A DNA stretch of 64,000 bases from Streptomyces nojiriensis (GCF_017639205.1 NZ_CP071139.1:8183501-8247500); one strand, 5' to 3'; positions 1 to 8,666 are shown, counted from the stretch's first letter. Notes: generated from the sequence alone by a model not told the origin. Made by a program: numbers and translations.

Positions 1-861
1 GGCGTCCGAGCGGACCTGGGTGCCCGTGACCGTGACGCCCAGCTTCGCGGTCTCTTCTTCGTCGAATTCACCGAAGAACACGGGGAAATGGGAGCCGCCG
101 CGCTTGAGCGTGCGCAGGAACCGCTTGCTGTGGGGGCCGCCTACGGCGTCGACGACGAGGTCGAGGTCGTGCGCGAGTTCCTCGGGACGCTCCTTGGTGT
201 AGTCGATGAACTCGTCGGCGCCGAGCCCACGCAGGAACGCTTCGTGCTTGCCCGACGCCACCGCGATGACACGTGCCCCCTGCCACTTGGCCAGCTGCAG
301 GGCGAAGTGCCCCACGCCGCCCGCAGCGCCGTTGATGAGCACCGTCTTGCCGGTGTCGAGTGGCACCGGGCGATGCTGCGCCGCCTGGAAGGGCGAGGGG
401 TGATCGTGTCCGAGCTCGATCAGGAACTGCCACGCGGTGAGCCCGGCCATCGGCGCCCCGGCAGCGTGCACGTGATCGATGTGGGCCGGCTTGAGTGCGA
501 GGTCCGAGGCGGGCGCGGCTACGTACTCGGCATAGGTGCTGCCGTCGAAGCCGGGGAAGCGAAGGAGGCCGAAGACCTCGTCACCGACGGAGAAGTCCGC
601 CACGTCCGCGGCGACGGCCTCGACGACACCGGACAGGTCCGTTCCCGGAACCACGGGCAGGCTGAACTTCGGTCTCACCTCAGGAGGCAGGTTGGACATC
701 CCGTCCCGCAGGTACCAGTCCGGGGGGTTGACGCCGACGGCGTGCACACGAACGAGCACCTCACCCGGCCCCACCTCGGGGACGGGCACCTCTTCGTATC
801 GCAGGACTTCAGGGCCGCCGTGCTCATGGAGCCGGATCGCCCTCATCGTGTGTGCCGACAT
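1..861 (-). CDS. NADP-dependent MDR-family oxidoreductase, C-terminus missing
   Basis: The reading frame runs from ATG at 861 to the left edge (287 codons), so the C-terminus is outside the window. It is a medium-chain dehydrogenase/reductase of the zinc-independent quinone oxidoreductase type. The N-terminal GroES-like half has the usual PGTDLSG stretch near residue 72, and the Rossmann motif NGAAGGVGH lies at about residues 177-185. Such enzymes use NADPH to reduce quinones or enones in the cytoplasm. A purine-rich RBS (GGAGG) sits about 7 bases before the start. The gene is divergent from a TetR gene, with three operator-like palindromes between them, so it is probably the regulator's target (inference). 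Confidence 0.85.
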   Translation of the reverse strand, partial: MSAHTMRAIRLHEHGGPEVLRYEEVPVPEVGPGEVLVRVHAVGVNPPDWYLRDGMSNLPPEVRPKFSLPVVPGTDLSGVVEAVAADVADFSVGDEVFGLLRFPGFDGSTYAEYVAAPASDLALKPAHIDHVHAAGAPMAGLTAWQFLIELGHDHPSPFQAAQHRPVPLDTGKTVLINGAAGGVGHFALQLAKWQGARVIAVASGKHEAFLRGLGADEFIDYTKERPEELAHDLDLVVDAVGGPHSKRFLRTLKRGGSHFPVFFGEFDEEETAKLGVTVTGTQVRSDA

Positions 862-898
862 CGTTTTCCTCCGGCCCGCGCTGCGGGATAGGCTTAAC

Positions 899-953
899 GG
901 ATCAGTGATCCATATAAGTGGACCACTGATCCGAATATATGGACCAGTGATCC
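899..953. promoter_or_regulatory. Triple operator between the MDR reductase and TetR gene
   Basis: Three 13-base palindromic sites lie at 899-911 (GGATCAGTGATCC, perfect), 920-932 and 941-953 (one half-site base changed in each). Their starts are exactly 21 bases apart, two helical turns. They lie in the 111-base divergent gap, so they are best read as the binding sites of the adjacent TetR protein, controlling both genes. Binding is inferred. Confidence 0.75.
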
Positions 954-972
954 GTTTAGTCAAGAGGGACAG

Positions 973-1545
973 ATGCGCGCCGACGCCAGGAAGAACCGCG
1001 ACCAGCTGCTCGCGGCAGCGGGCACCGCCATCACCGAGCAGGGTGTCGACGTGTCGATGCGCGACATCGCGCGCAGGGCCGACGTCGGACTCGCGACGCT
1101 GCTGCGTCACTTCCCGACGCGCGAGGCGCTGCTCGACGCCCTGCTCCGCACGAGCTTCGACGAGCTGACCGCCAAGGCGGACGCGCTCGCGGCGTCCGGC
1201 TCGCCCGACGATGCTCTCGCTTCGTGGCTGCGCGACTGCGTTGCATGGACGACGGAGTACCGGGGTGCGGTCGCGCTGATGGCGGCCGCCCTCGAGGATG
1301 CCGAGTCCGCACTCCACGCTTCGTGCGTCACCCTGCGCGCCGCCGGTGCCCGGCTCCTCGCCCGCGCCCAGGACGCAGGCGCGGCGCGGACCGACATCGA
1401 TGGCGCCGATCTGTTCGCGCTGGTCGCCGCGCTCGCCTGGCTCGGCGACCAGCCCTCGCTCGCACCACGCGCCGAACGTCTCTTCGGCGTTGTCGCAGGC
1501 GCGATCCTGACCGGCACGGCGGGCAGTGATGCCGTGGGTGGCTGA
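973..1545 (+). CDS. TetR/AcrR family transcriptional regulator
   Basis: A 190-residue protein. The N-terminal helix-turn-helix of the TetR family is clear (about residues 10-50: VSMRDIARRADVGLATLLRHF, with the typical LLRHF end). The C-terminal ligand domain is alanine-rich and resembles the SbtR-type C-terminal domain often seen in actinomycetes. It lies divergent from an MDR oxidoreductase with three operator-like repeats between them, which predicts autoregulation plus repression of the oxidoreductase. The inducer cannot be told from sequence. Confidence 0.9.
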   Translation: MRADARKNRDQLLAAAGTAITEQGVDVSMRDIARRADVGLATLLRHFPTREALLDALLRTSFDELTAKADALAASGSPDDALASWLRDCVAWTTEYRGAVALMAAALEDAESALHASCVTLRAAGARLLARAQDAGAARTDIDGADLFALVAALAWLGDQPSLAPRAERLFGVVAGAILTGTAGSDAVGG

Positions 1546-1559
1546 AAGCGGCGCGTACG

Positions 1560-1578
1560 CGGACGGGTGAACCGTCCG
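1560..1578. terminator. Short hairpin between convergent genes
   Basis: CGGACGG and CCGTCCG form a 7-bp stem with the 5-base loop GTGAA in the 33-base gap between the convergent TetR and membrane protein genes. It probably serves both strands; there is no U-tract, which is usual in Streptomyces. Confidence 0.5.
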
Positions 1579-2064
1579 TCAGCTCTGGAGGTCCGCTGCT
1601 TCCAGCTTTTCGATGACGCGGACCGTGACTACCGCGAAGATGCCGTGCGGGATGATGTCCGAGACCCAGTCCGAGGCCGTCCAGGTCCGTGGATCCGAGA
1701 TTCCCAAAAGAAAAATCGGCAGATTCGTGACAGTGAGGGCGAAGAGGGACGCGGCGGCATAGCGGGAAGCCTTCGTCGGAAACAAGCCGGCAGCCTGTGC
1801 CAATGACAGCGCCACCCCCATGCCCATCCCCACCGTGTATCCGGTCAAGGGACCGAGGCCGGCGATTCGGTTCTCGCGGATCTGATCGTCCCCGGGAATT
1901 CGGAGATGAAGTTTCTCGGCAAGGGTGCGCACTGTGATCTCAGGCGTATCGCTGATGGGCCGGCCTCGAAGCACGATATCGACATAACCCGCCATATTGA
2001 GCGCGGTTGTGCCGACGAGTCCCGCAGCAGCGCCGTAAAGAATCGGCCGTACAACACTGGTCAT
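1579..2064 (-). CDS. Small integral membrane protein of unknown function
   Basis: A 161-residue protein with about four hydrophobic segments (roughly residues 8-27, 70-92, 98-117 and 135-152). I chose ATG 2064 because GGAGGAC lies 6 bases upstream and the first membrane segment begins right after it; upstream in-frame sequence is low-complexity and overlaps the next gene. The gene follows a VOC-family protein on the same strand after a 95-base gap. I do not recognise a characterised family, and no function can be assigned. Confidence 0.75.
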   Translation of the reverse strand: MTSVVRPILYGAAAGLVGTTALNMAGYVDIVLRGRPISDTPEITVRTLAEKLHLRIPGDDQIRENRIAGLGPLTGYTVGMGMGVALSLAQAAGLFPTKASRYAAASLFALTVTNLPIFLLGISDPRTWTASDWVSDIIPHGIFAVVTVRVIEKLEAADLQS

Positions 2065-2159
2065 GGGCGGTCCTCCCGGTCCCCCTGCTGAGTGATGAAT
2101 CCCGGGTCGGCGACCCGTTCGAGGCCGAGCCTCAAGTCCTCTCTCGGTTCTGGCGGCCG

Positions 2160-2591
2160 TCATCGTCCAGGCAGTCGCTCCCGGACCTCCTGGAGCAGCC
2201 ACCCGTTTCCGTCCGGGTCGCTGAACGTCGCGTACGAGCCGTAGCTGGCGCCGTTCGGAGCCGGGCCGTCCACCTGTTCCTGGGTGCCGCTGTCGTAGAC
2301 GCGGTGGAAGATCTCGCTGACCTCGGCACCCTGGCCGATCAGCTGGGCGCGGGCCTTTTCTAGGTCCTGGACGACCAGGTACGTTCCCTGGACGGAGCCT
2401 GCTGCCGCAGGGGTTACTCCGCGGCCGATATGGATCGAGCATCCCGAGCCCGGCGGGGTCAGCTGCACGATCCGGAACTCCGGACCCGTCTCGAAGTCCG
2501 CGTCGACCCTCCACCCCAAGCCCTGGTAGAAGCGCAGGGCGCGATCGACGTCAGCCACCGGTATCACCACGACCTCGAGACTCATGTCCAT
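2160..2591 (-). CDS. VOC (glyoxalase/bleomycin-resistance fold) family protein
   Basis: A 143-residue single vicinal-oxygen-chelate domain protein. The family pattern is visible: VVIPVADVDRALRFYQGLGW near the N-terminus and FSDPDGNGWLLQE near the C-terminus, the latter holding the usual metal-ligand glutamate. These small cytoplasmic proteins act as dioxygenases, isomerases or drug-binding proteins; the substrate here is unknown. ATG 2591 matches the usual length, with GGG purines upstream; an earlier start at 2669 would add 26 residues with no family match. It is probably co-transcribed with the following membrane protein. Confidence 0.82.
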   Translation of the reverse strand: MDMSLEVVVIPVADVDRALRFYQGLGWRVDADFETGPEFRIVQLTPPGSGCSIHIGRGVTPAAAGSVQGTYLVVQDLEKARAQLIGQGAEVSEIFHRVYDSGTQEQVDGPAPNGASYGSYATFSDPDGNGWLLQEVRERLPGR

Positions 2592-2717
2592 GGTCGACCC
2601 TTCGTCGACGTTCGTTGCGCCGTCCTGGATTGCGGTGCCCATAACGACCTCCCATGCGAGGGGGTTCATGGCCTCTGAAAGCCTGCGACTGGCGGAATAA
2701 CCGCGGAATAATCATCG

Positions 2718-3717
2718 TCACCAGGGGATGCGCAGGTTGATGACCGCGCCGGTTCCTGCGGCTCGCCGGACGCGCGCACGCGTCGGCTCATGCTCGCGGA
2801 ACGTGATCTCCAGCCTACGCTCGCGGTCCGCGAACTGCTCGCCGACCTGTTCCTGGCAGCGGGTGCCCCGTTGCTCCGCAAGGCCGGCGATGAGTTGGGC
2901 CGTGTACGCCGTCTCCTCGTCCACGCCCCAGGCGTCCAGTTGACGACGGACCGCCGAGCGGGCGATCGGTGCGGTCGCGGGTCGGGATCCGCTCCGGGCA
3001 GGCTGGCCGAGGTGCCGTCGGGGAGGACGGCGACCGGCCCTGGCAGGCCGGACCGTGGAGTCGCTCAGGCGGGCGAGCAGCTCGTCGGGCTGCAGATCGA
3101 GGGCGGCAAGTGTGTGGATGGCCGTTCGCAACAGCCCCGTCGTGATGGCCGCGATGATGCCTTGCCCCGTCACCTCGCCGACGATGGGCGCGGTCCGTGC
3201 GCCAGGCAGGTCGATCACATCGAACCAGGCTCCACCTCCTTCCGGGTCGGGGAGGTGAAGGTGAGAAATGTCCACGGTGTTCTGCGTGGCCGGGTGTTCG
3301 GGGAGCAGCCTGCGCTGGACGGTCGGCGCGACGCCCCATTCGCGCATGTGGCGGCTGGCGTTGTCGATGCAGAGCGCAGCGTGCGCGCCACGAAGCGGTC
3401 TTGTGACCGGTCGGCCCCGGCCGGGTCCGCGGCCGGCCACGCGCGCGAACCCGGTGTTTCGCCGCCCCGGACGAGCCGGTTCACCACCGGCTCCCCGGAT
3501 TCCAGGACCCCGCGCGCAACGGCGGCCCGGGCATTCGACGTCACTCCCCTCGAACGGCGCCCAACGCGTGCCGTCGGACTCGGCCCCGGCGTCCATCTCG
3601 GCGGTCCGCCGGTCACCTGGTCCGGGCCTCCGCCCGGTGGATGGCCCAGGCCGCGTTGACGAGGAGTTCGCCTGCCGCCGGTTCGACTTCCTGGTCCGCG
3701 ATGGGCCGGTCGTTCAT
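2718..3717 (-). pseudogene. Decayed PAS/SpoIIE-phosphatase/ATPase gene
   Basis: Remnants of a multi-domain SpoIIE-type Ser/Thr phosphatase lie in different frames. A PAS-like piece (ARGVLESGEPVVNRLVRG) is in one frame near 3460-3530. A phosphatase core (WFDVIDLPGARTAPIVGEVTGQG and following) is in another near 3060-3340. HATPase fragments (RRQLDAWGVDEETAYTAQL, then LAEQRGTR) lie near 2850-2960. Most of the PAS/GAF region, half the phosphatase and the middle of the ATPase are missing, so frameshifts and internal deletions have both occurred. A short ORF of 34 codons starts at 3717 behind GAGGTG and may be the old 5' end. Intact relatives occur at 55.9-58.4 kb. Confidence 0.7.
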
Positions 3718-3771
3718 CTCGGGCACCTCCGCGGTTGCGGGAGTCGCATCCGTGCACTTCGCCGTACGCAG

Positions 3772-3808
3772 GTGAAGCTGTGCGGCCGGACGCGCCGCAC
3801 AGCTTCAC
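3772..3808. terminator. Strong hairpin, 15-bp perfect stem
   Basis: GTGAAGCTGTGCGGC and its exact complement are separated by a 7-base loop. It lies just 3' of the small secreted protein gene (minus strand) and 5' of the decayed phosphatase gene, so it is the likely terminator of the former. Confidence 0.7.
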
Positions 3809-3819
3809 ACACTGTCTGG

Positions 3820-4035
3820 TCAGCAGTCGCCGCCGTAGCCTCCGCCCCAGTCGTCATCGTCGTCGTACCATCCGTGGTGGTCGTCATGGTCCCAGCCACC
3901 ACCAGCGACGTAGGTGGCAGCGTGGGTGGGCGTTGCCGCGGAGGCGGTACCTGCGGCGCCGAGGGCAGCGCCTCCTGCCAGCAGAACGCCGATGGCAGAC
4001 GCCGCGAAGAGACGCTTGATTCTCAGGGCTTGCAT
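3820..4035 (-). CDS. Small secreted Asp/Gly/His-rich protein
   Basis: A 71-residue protein. Residues 1-33 form a Sec signal peptide: basic start MQALRIKR, hydrophobic core and a likely cut after TASA. The mature peptide of about 37 residues is very rich in Asp, Gly, His, Tyr and Trp (DHDDHHGWYDDDDDW), ending GGYGGDC. The RBS GAAGGG is 9 bases before the ATG. The acidic His/Asp run could bind metal cations, but this is inference; the family is unknown. It stands alone with its own downstream hairpin. Confidence 0.72.
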   Translation of the reverse strand: MQALRIKRLFAASAIGVLLAGGAALGAAGTASAATPTHAATYVAGGGWDHDDHHGWYDDDDDWGGGYGGDC

Positions 4036-4513
4036 GATTCAGCACCCTTCTCGTTGTGTTCTATGCCTTTTCGGTCCTCGCCGGTCGAGCGCACGTCGAA
4101 CCCCTCGGAGCAACACGTGAGGAACGGCAGCCCGGCCGGTACGGAACTGCCCGCAGAGCAGGCCGACAGGACCTGGCATGCTGCGCACGGCCCACATGCC
4201 TCGTGCACTGATGTCATGAGAGCTTGTCGGCCCGTACGCCGAGGTGAGGCTGTGGCCGCAGCCGTTGTCACGCTGTGTCGACCGGCCGCGGACGTCGGAC
4301 CAGCGCGTGGACGTATCGCCGTCGCGCTCTGGCGCGTAACCACGGGATTCGGGTGCTCCCGCAGTTGCGGCCCCCACCTCCTTTCGAGTGTAGTCCTCCG
4401 CCCGAGGGCTGTCCCACGCACGTTCCGAGGCCGCTCGCCGGCCCGGTACGCGCCCTGCCGGTGCGCTTGCGTTGCGCCCTATGATCGTCACTCCGCGTAC
4501 GAGGGGGGCTGGT
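4036..4513. other. Intergenic region, divergent promoters
   Basis: 478 bases between the small secreted protein (minus) and the NERD helicase (plus). It must contain both promoters but I see no clear -35/-10 pair or repeat. A 64-codon minus-strand frame starting at 4217 is Cys-rich but lacks an RBS and Streptomyces codon bias, so I do not call it. Confidence 0.4.
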
Positions 4514-6559
4514 ATGGGGGCAGGCGGGGCGGGATCGCAGCGGGCGCAGGACGCGCGGCGGCAGGAGCGGTTGCTCCGGGAGCAGTGGGAGGCCGCCCGT
4601 CGGCAGGCCCTGCGGTGGAGCGCGGTCGGCGAGGGCGAACAGCGCGTCCTCGCCCAGCTGTTGGTACTGACCGCACGCGGATGGCGGCTGCTCGTCGACC
4701 GGCAGTGGTCCGGGACCCGGACCGCCGACGCGGACATGCTGCTCGTCGGGCCCGGCGGTGTCTTCGTCCTCCAGGTCACCGCCGGCGGCGAGCCGGGCGA
4801 CGGACGGGCCACCGGCCTGCTCGCCGCCACGAAGGCCGCCGAGAGCGCGGTGGCGTCCCTCGGCATGTCACCGGTGGCGGTCCAGCCGCTCATGGTGCTC
4901 GCCGGGCGGCGTCTCGACGCGAGCCGCGGCCGGATCCGGCTGCTGGGCGAACGCGAGATCGGCCCCGTGCTGCTCTCGCAGCGGCACCGGCTGCGCGCGG
5001 AGTCGGTCCGGGCGATCGCCGACCATCTCGAGCGGGTGTTCCCGGGCTACGCCGGATCGGCGGTCGACCAGCCGCCGCCGGCGCCCGAACACCACCGACC
5101 GGGCTCCCCGGACGGGCTGTTCGACCTGGATGGGCTGCGCGACGCGGTCTTGAAGGGGGCGATGGAGGCGCCGATCGAGCAGTGGATGACCTTCCTCCAC
5201 CCCGATCAGGTGGCGCTGGTGCGCCGCAACTGGGCGGGCCCGGCCCGCATCAGCGGACCGGCGGGTACCGGCAAGACGGTCGTCGCCCTGCACCGTGCGG
5301 CCCACCTGGCCCGGCGGACGACCGGCCGCATCCTGTACGTCACCTTCGCCAACAACCTGCCCCGGGTGCAGAGCACCTTCCTCAAGGCCATGGCCCCCGC
5401 CGTCGCCGACCGCGTGGACTTCCGCAGCCTCCACTCCTGGGCGCAGGAGTTCCTGCAGGAGCGGGGGATACCGGTACGGCTGCACGGGGACAAGGCCGAG
5501 ACCGCCTTCAGCCTCGCCTGGAAGAACGTCGGCCGCCGGAGCCCCCTGGCCGACCTCGACCCGGCCCCCGCCTACTGGCGCGAAGAGATCGACTACGTCA
5601 TCAAGGGGCGGGGCCTCACCCGCTTCGAGGAGTACGTGACCGTCCCCAGGCGGCGCCGGAAGGCGCGCCTGCACCGTGCGCACCGGCAGTCGATGTGGGA
5701 GCTGTACGAGGCGTACGAAGCGCTGCGCGGCGAGCGCGGCGTCCACGACTTCAACGACGTCCTCTCCCTGGCGCTGGCCGAAGCGGTACGCCGGCGCGAG
5801 CGGCCCCTCTATGCGGCCGTCGTCGTGGACGAGGTCCAGGACCTCACGCTCGTCGGCGTACGCCTGCTGCACGCGCTCGTCGGCGACGCACCGAACGGTC
5901 TGCTGCTCGTCGGCGACGGCCAGCAGACCGTGTACCCGGGCGGCTTCCGCCTCACCGACGCGGGCATCGACATCCGCGGCGACCGCGGACAGGTGCTGCG
6001 CACCAACTACCGCAACAGCAAACAGATCCTGGACGCGGCCCTCACCGTCGTGGCCGACGACGCCTTCGAGGACCTCGACGGCGAACGCACCCCGGGCCGC
6101 CGCGACGTCGACCTCACCTACCACGACGGGGACGTCGTACGCGTCACCCGGCCCACGGTGGAAGCCCACGACGGGGAACTCCTGGACGCCCTGCGTTCCC
6201 TGCCCGACGGTGCGCGGGCCGACACCGCCCTGCTGTGCCCCTCCATGCGTGCCATCGGCCACTACCAGCGGCTGCTCACCCAGGCGGGCATCCCGGTGTG
6301 CCAGTTGGAGCACTACGACGGCCGTGCGGTCGACGCGGTGAAGATCGGCACCTATCGCAGGGCCAAGGGCCTGGAGTTCAAGAACGTCCTCCTGCCCCGG
6401 TACGACGCGGTGTTCACGAACGGGACGCCGGCCGGCACGGCGGGCGGCACGGAGACCTCGGAGACGGCCCGGGAGCGTGCGGAACTGCTCCGCAGCCAGC
6501 TCTTCGTGGCGATGACCCGGGCACGTGACCTGCTCTGGCTCGGCAGCGTCACCGCGTAG
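4514..6559 (+). CDS. NERD-domain UvrD/REP-like superfamily 1 helicase
   Basis: A 681-residue protein. Residues about 35-95 resemble a NERD nuclease-related domain (VGEGEQRVL...DADMLLVGPGGVFVLQV). The helicase follows: Walker A GPAGTGKT at about 249-256, Walker B VVDEVQD at about 437-443, motif IV-like RTNYRNS near 496, AKGLEFK near 618 and the final VAMTRARD near 665. It is shorter than UvrD and lacks the full 2B domain. It probably unwinds or clears DNA ends; the NERD part suggests nucleic-acid processing. ATG 4514 has a strong GAGGGGGG RBS; TTG 4472 or ATG 4481 are alternatives. It stands alone. Confidence 0.85.
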   Translation: MGAGGAGSQRAQDARRQERLLREQWEAARRQALRWSAVGEGEQRVLAQLLVLTARGWRLLVDRQWSGTRTADADMLLVGPGGVFVLQVTAGGEPGDGRATGLLAATKAAESAVASLGMSPVAVQPLMVLAGRRLDASRGRIRLLGEREIGPVLLSQRHRLRAESVRAIADHLERVFPGYAGSAVDQPPPAPEHHRPGSPDGLFDLDGLRDAVLKGAMEAPIEQWMTFLHPDQVALVRRNWAGPARISGPAGTGKTVVALHRAAHLARRTTGRILYVTFANNLPRVQSTFLKAMAPAVADRVDFRSLHSWAQEFLQERGIPVRLHGDKAETAFSLAWKNVGRRSPLADLDPAPAYWREEIDYVIKGRGLTRFEEYVTVPRRRRKARLHRAHRQSMWELYEAYEALRGERGVHDFNDVLSLALAEAVRRRERPLYAAVVVDEVQDLTLVGVRLLHALVGDAPNGLLLVGDGQQTVYPGGFRLTDAGIDIRGDRGQVLRTNYRNSKQILDAALTVVADDAFEDLDGERTPGRRDVDLTYHDGDVVRVTRPTVEAHDGELLDALRSLPDGARADTALLCPSMRAIGHYQRLLTQAGIPVCQLEHYDGRAVDAVKIGTYRRAKGLEFKNVLLPRYDAVFTNGTPAGTAGGTETSETARERAELLRSQLFVAMTRARDLLWLGSVTA

Positions 6560-6656
6560 GGGAGCCGTCCCGGCGCGGCCGGTCGGGGACAGTCCGGGGG
6601 GTCGCGCGGTGTGTCTGCGCGGCCGGTGGAGGGGGAGTCCCCTTCAATGGCGCCGC

Positions 6657-7451
6657 ATGACCTTCTCCGCACTGCACCAGCCGGCGGCGCGCGCCGCGGC
6701 CCCGTACACCCGCCGGTCGGTCCTCACGGGAGCCTTCGCCCTGACCGCCGCCGCGGCACTGCCGCTCGCCACGGCGGGGCGGGCGTACTCCGCCGCCGCC
6801 CCGGACATCATCGGCTGCGCCGCCTGGGGTGCGCGGGAGGCGTCCGAACCCGTCGTCGTCCTGGACAACGGCCCGGAGCGGATCATCGTCCACCACACGG
6901 CGACGGCGAACGTGACGGACTACTCGAAGCAGCGCGCCGTCGCCCTCGCCCGCGCGATCCAGACGTACCACATGGACGCGCAGGGCTGGATCGACACGGG
7001 TCAGCACTTCACCGTCAGCCGCGGGGCCTTCGTGCTGGAGGGGCGCCACAACAGCCTGGCGGAGCTGCGCGCCGGCACCCGCCAGGTCCGCGCGGCGCAC
7101 TGCGTCGGGCAGAACACCGTGTCGATCGGCATCGAGAACGAGGGCACGTACACCTCGCAGGACCCGCCGGCGGCGCAGTACGCGGCCCTGGCCGACCTGT
7201 GCGCCCACATCTGCGACCAGTACGGCCTGTCCGCGTCGGAGATCTACGGCCACCGCGACTTCAACGCCACCTCCTGTCCCGGCGACCGCCTCTACGCCCT
7301 GCTCCCGACCCTCCGCAAGGACGTCGCCGCCCGCCTCGGCGCGCCCGCGCCGCAGGAGGAGACCGACCCCATCGACGACCTGGTCCGCCAGGCCACCGGC
7401 CGGCCGGCCTCGGAGTACGCGGAATACCTCCCGGCGGGTCTCCTGCCCTGA
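6657..7451 (+). CDS. Secreted N-acetylmuramoyl-L-alanine amidase, PGRP type
   Basis: A 264-residue protein with a twin-arginine-like leader (YTRRSVLTGAF, about residues 17-27) and a hydrophobic stretch ending near AGRAYSAAA, so it is exported, probably by Tat. The amidase_2/PGRP domain holds the three zinc ligands: His79 (VHHTA), His199 (YGHRDF) and Cys207 (TSCPGD). It should cut the bond between muramic acid and the stem peptide of peptidoglycan. ATG 6657 lacks a well-placed RBS (GGAGGGGG is about 20 bases upstream and is better spaced for an out-of-frame ATG at 6647), so the true start could be an upstream in-frame GTG. Confidence 0.85.
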   Translation: MTFSALHQPAARAAAPYTRRSVLTGAFALTAAAALPLATAGRAYSAAAPDIIGCAAWGAREASEPVVVLDNGPERIIVHHTATANVTDYSKQRAVALARAIQTYHMDAQGWIDTGQHFTVSRGAFVLEGRHNSLAELRAGTRQVRAAHCVGQNTVSIGIENEGTYTSQDPPAAQYAALADLCAHICDQYGLSASEIYGHRDFNATSCPGDRLYALLPTLRKDVAARLGAPAPQEETDPIDDLVRQATGRPASEYAEYLPAGLLP

Positions 7452-7462
7452 CGGTGCGCCGC

Positions 7463-7483
7463 AGCCCCGGGCCCTCCGGGGCT
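7463..7483. terminator. Bidirectional hairpin between convergent genes
   Basis: AGCCCCGG and CCGGGGCT form an 8-bp stem with a 5-base loop in the 30-base gap between the amidase (plus) and the 152-residue gene (minus), overlapping the stop codon of the latter. Confidence 0.6.
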
Positions 7484-7940
7484 ACAGCCGCCAGTACGTA
7501 CCGGCACGGGAATCGACATGCACCACGTGGTGGCCGACGCGCACCACGTGGTGGTCCGGGCCGGACCAGGAGCCGCAGGCGCCGTCGGCGCCGGCCAGCG
7601 GGGTCCAGATCTCCAGGAAGGTGCTGCCGTCCGGGTTGGTGCCCCGCTCGACGAGGTTCGCACCGTCCCACCGGAAGGTGCCGGCGTCTTCGCCGGGCTC
7701 GCCCGTGAGGTGGTGGAAGTGCACCCGGGAGCCGTCGAAGGACGTCGTACCGGCGAAGCCCCGGCTGTCGGCGTAGTACGACCCGGCCTGCAGCCACACC
7801 ACTTCGCGGTCCTCGACGAGGGGTCCGCCGTCCCGGCTGATGCCCCGCCGCAGCCAGGCGCCGTGCTCGGGCACCGGAACGCCGGGGCCGTCGGAGCCGT
7901 CGGGGACCTGCCCGCCCGGCCCGGGCTCAGGCGCGGTCAT
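7482..7940 (-). CDS. Conserved hypothetical protein, lipocalin-like look
   Basis: A 152-residue cytoplasmic protein with no signal peptide or membrane segment. It is rich in Trp, Gly, His and short beta-like stretches (VVWLQAGSYYADSRGF, GSRVHFHHL, DGACGSWSGPDHHVVRVG), which suggests a small beta-barrel, but I do not recognise a named family. The start ATG overlaps the last 14 bases of the OsmC/Ohr gene upstream, so the two genes are translationally linked and perhaps share a role in oxidative or xenobiotic stress (inference from context only). Confidence 0.72.
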   Translation of the reverse strand: MTAPEPGPGGQVPDGSDGPGVPVPEHGAWLRRGISRDGGPLVEDREVVWLQAGSYYADSRGFAGTTSFDGSRVHFHHLTGEPGEDAGTFRWDGANLVERGTNPDGSTFLEIWTPLAGADGACGSWSGPDHHVVRVGHHVVHVDSRAGTYWRL

Positions 7941-8415
7941 CGGCGGCGGCCTCGGCGTTCTCGGCGGTCTCAGCGGTCTCGGCGGTCCCGTCCACGGCCA
8001 GGAGCGTCAGGGGTACGTTGCCGCGTACGGCCTGCGAGTACGGGCAGACCGCGTCCGCCCGGTGCAGCAGGGGCTGGAGGTCCGCCTCCCGCCACCCGGG
8101 CAGGGCGACGGTGAGCGTCACCGCGAGGCCGTAGCCGGCGGGCGTGTCCGTGGTGCCGAGCCGGACCTCGCAGGCCACGCGTGCGGTGGAGGCGTCCGCC
8201 CCGAACTCGGCGGCGACCTCCGCGAGCGCGGAGGTGAAGCAGGCGGCGAAACCGGCCGCGAACAGCTGCTCGGGGTTGGTGGTGCCGGGCACCTTCTTGC
8301 GCGGCGGGGCGAGGCGGACGTCCAGACGTCCGTCGTCCGTGCGGACGGATCCGGTACGTCCCCCCGCGGCGTGCGCGGTCGTCCGGTACAGGCTGCTGGT
8401 GAGTGGCACGGTCAT
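7927..8415 (-). CDS. OsmC/Ohr family peroxidase
   Basis: A 162-residue protein of the organic hydroperoxide resistance branch. The two redox cysteines are Cys59 (GFAACFTSAL) and Cys124 (ADAVCPYSQA), and the NPEQLFAAG motif before the first cysteine is typical. The enzyme reduces fatty acid and other organic hydroperoxides with a dithiol donor. An acidic, alanine-rich tail of about 20 residues (TAETAETAENAEAA) follows the domain and is unusual. The start at ATG 8415 fits family length. The next gene overlaps its end. Confidence 0.92.
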   Translation of the reverse strand: MTVPLTSSLYRTTAHAAGGRTGSVRTDDGRLDVRLAPPRKKVPGTTNPEQLFAAGFAACFTSALAEVAAEFGADASTARVACEVRLGTTDTPAGYGLAVTLTVALPGWREADLQPLLHRADAVCPYSQAVRGNVPLTLLAVDGTAETAETAENAEAAADDRA

Positions 8416-8666
8416 GGCGTACGGCCCATCTTGCTCGACGAGGACGCTGCCCGGGTGCGGACAGCGGACGGCGCCGCTGGTGCGGCACCTCGTGCGTCGT
8501 CGTGCGTAACCGGGTACGGCGCATCTCGTCCGGGGCCTTGGACCGGCCGCCGGACAATCTAGCAACGCGGGCCGCGGTCCGCGGACATCCTCCGCGGTGA
8601 AGTTCCTCACGGGCCGCGGAGCCGGCCCGGCCGCCGGCGCCGCGGCCCCCTTCCTACACTCGTCCC

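Noticed and set aside
3613..3717. 34-codon frame behind GAGGTG
   Set aside because: It lies in line with the decayed phosphatase and is best seen as its old 5' end, so it is included in that pseudogene rather than called as a gene.
4023..4217. 64-codon Cys-rich minus-strand frame upstream of the small secreted protein
   Set aside because: No RBS, mixed third-base use unlike neighbours, and it overlaps the next gene's start out of frame.
3268..6528. 1086-codon open frame on the plus strand
   Set aside because: It is a shadow of the helicase and of the decayed phosphatase; its protein is low-complexity Arg/Pro/Gly and matches no family.
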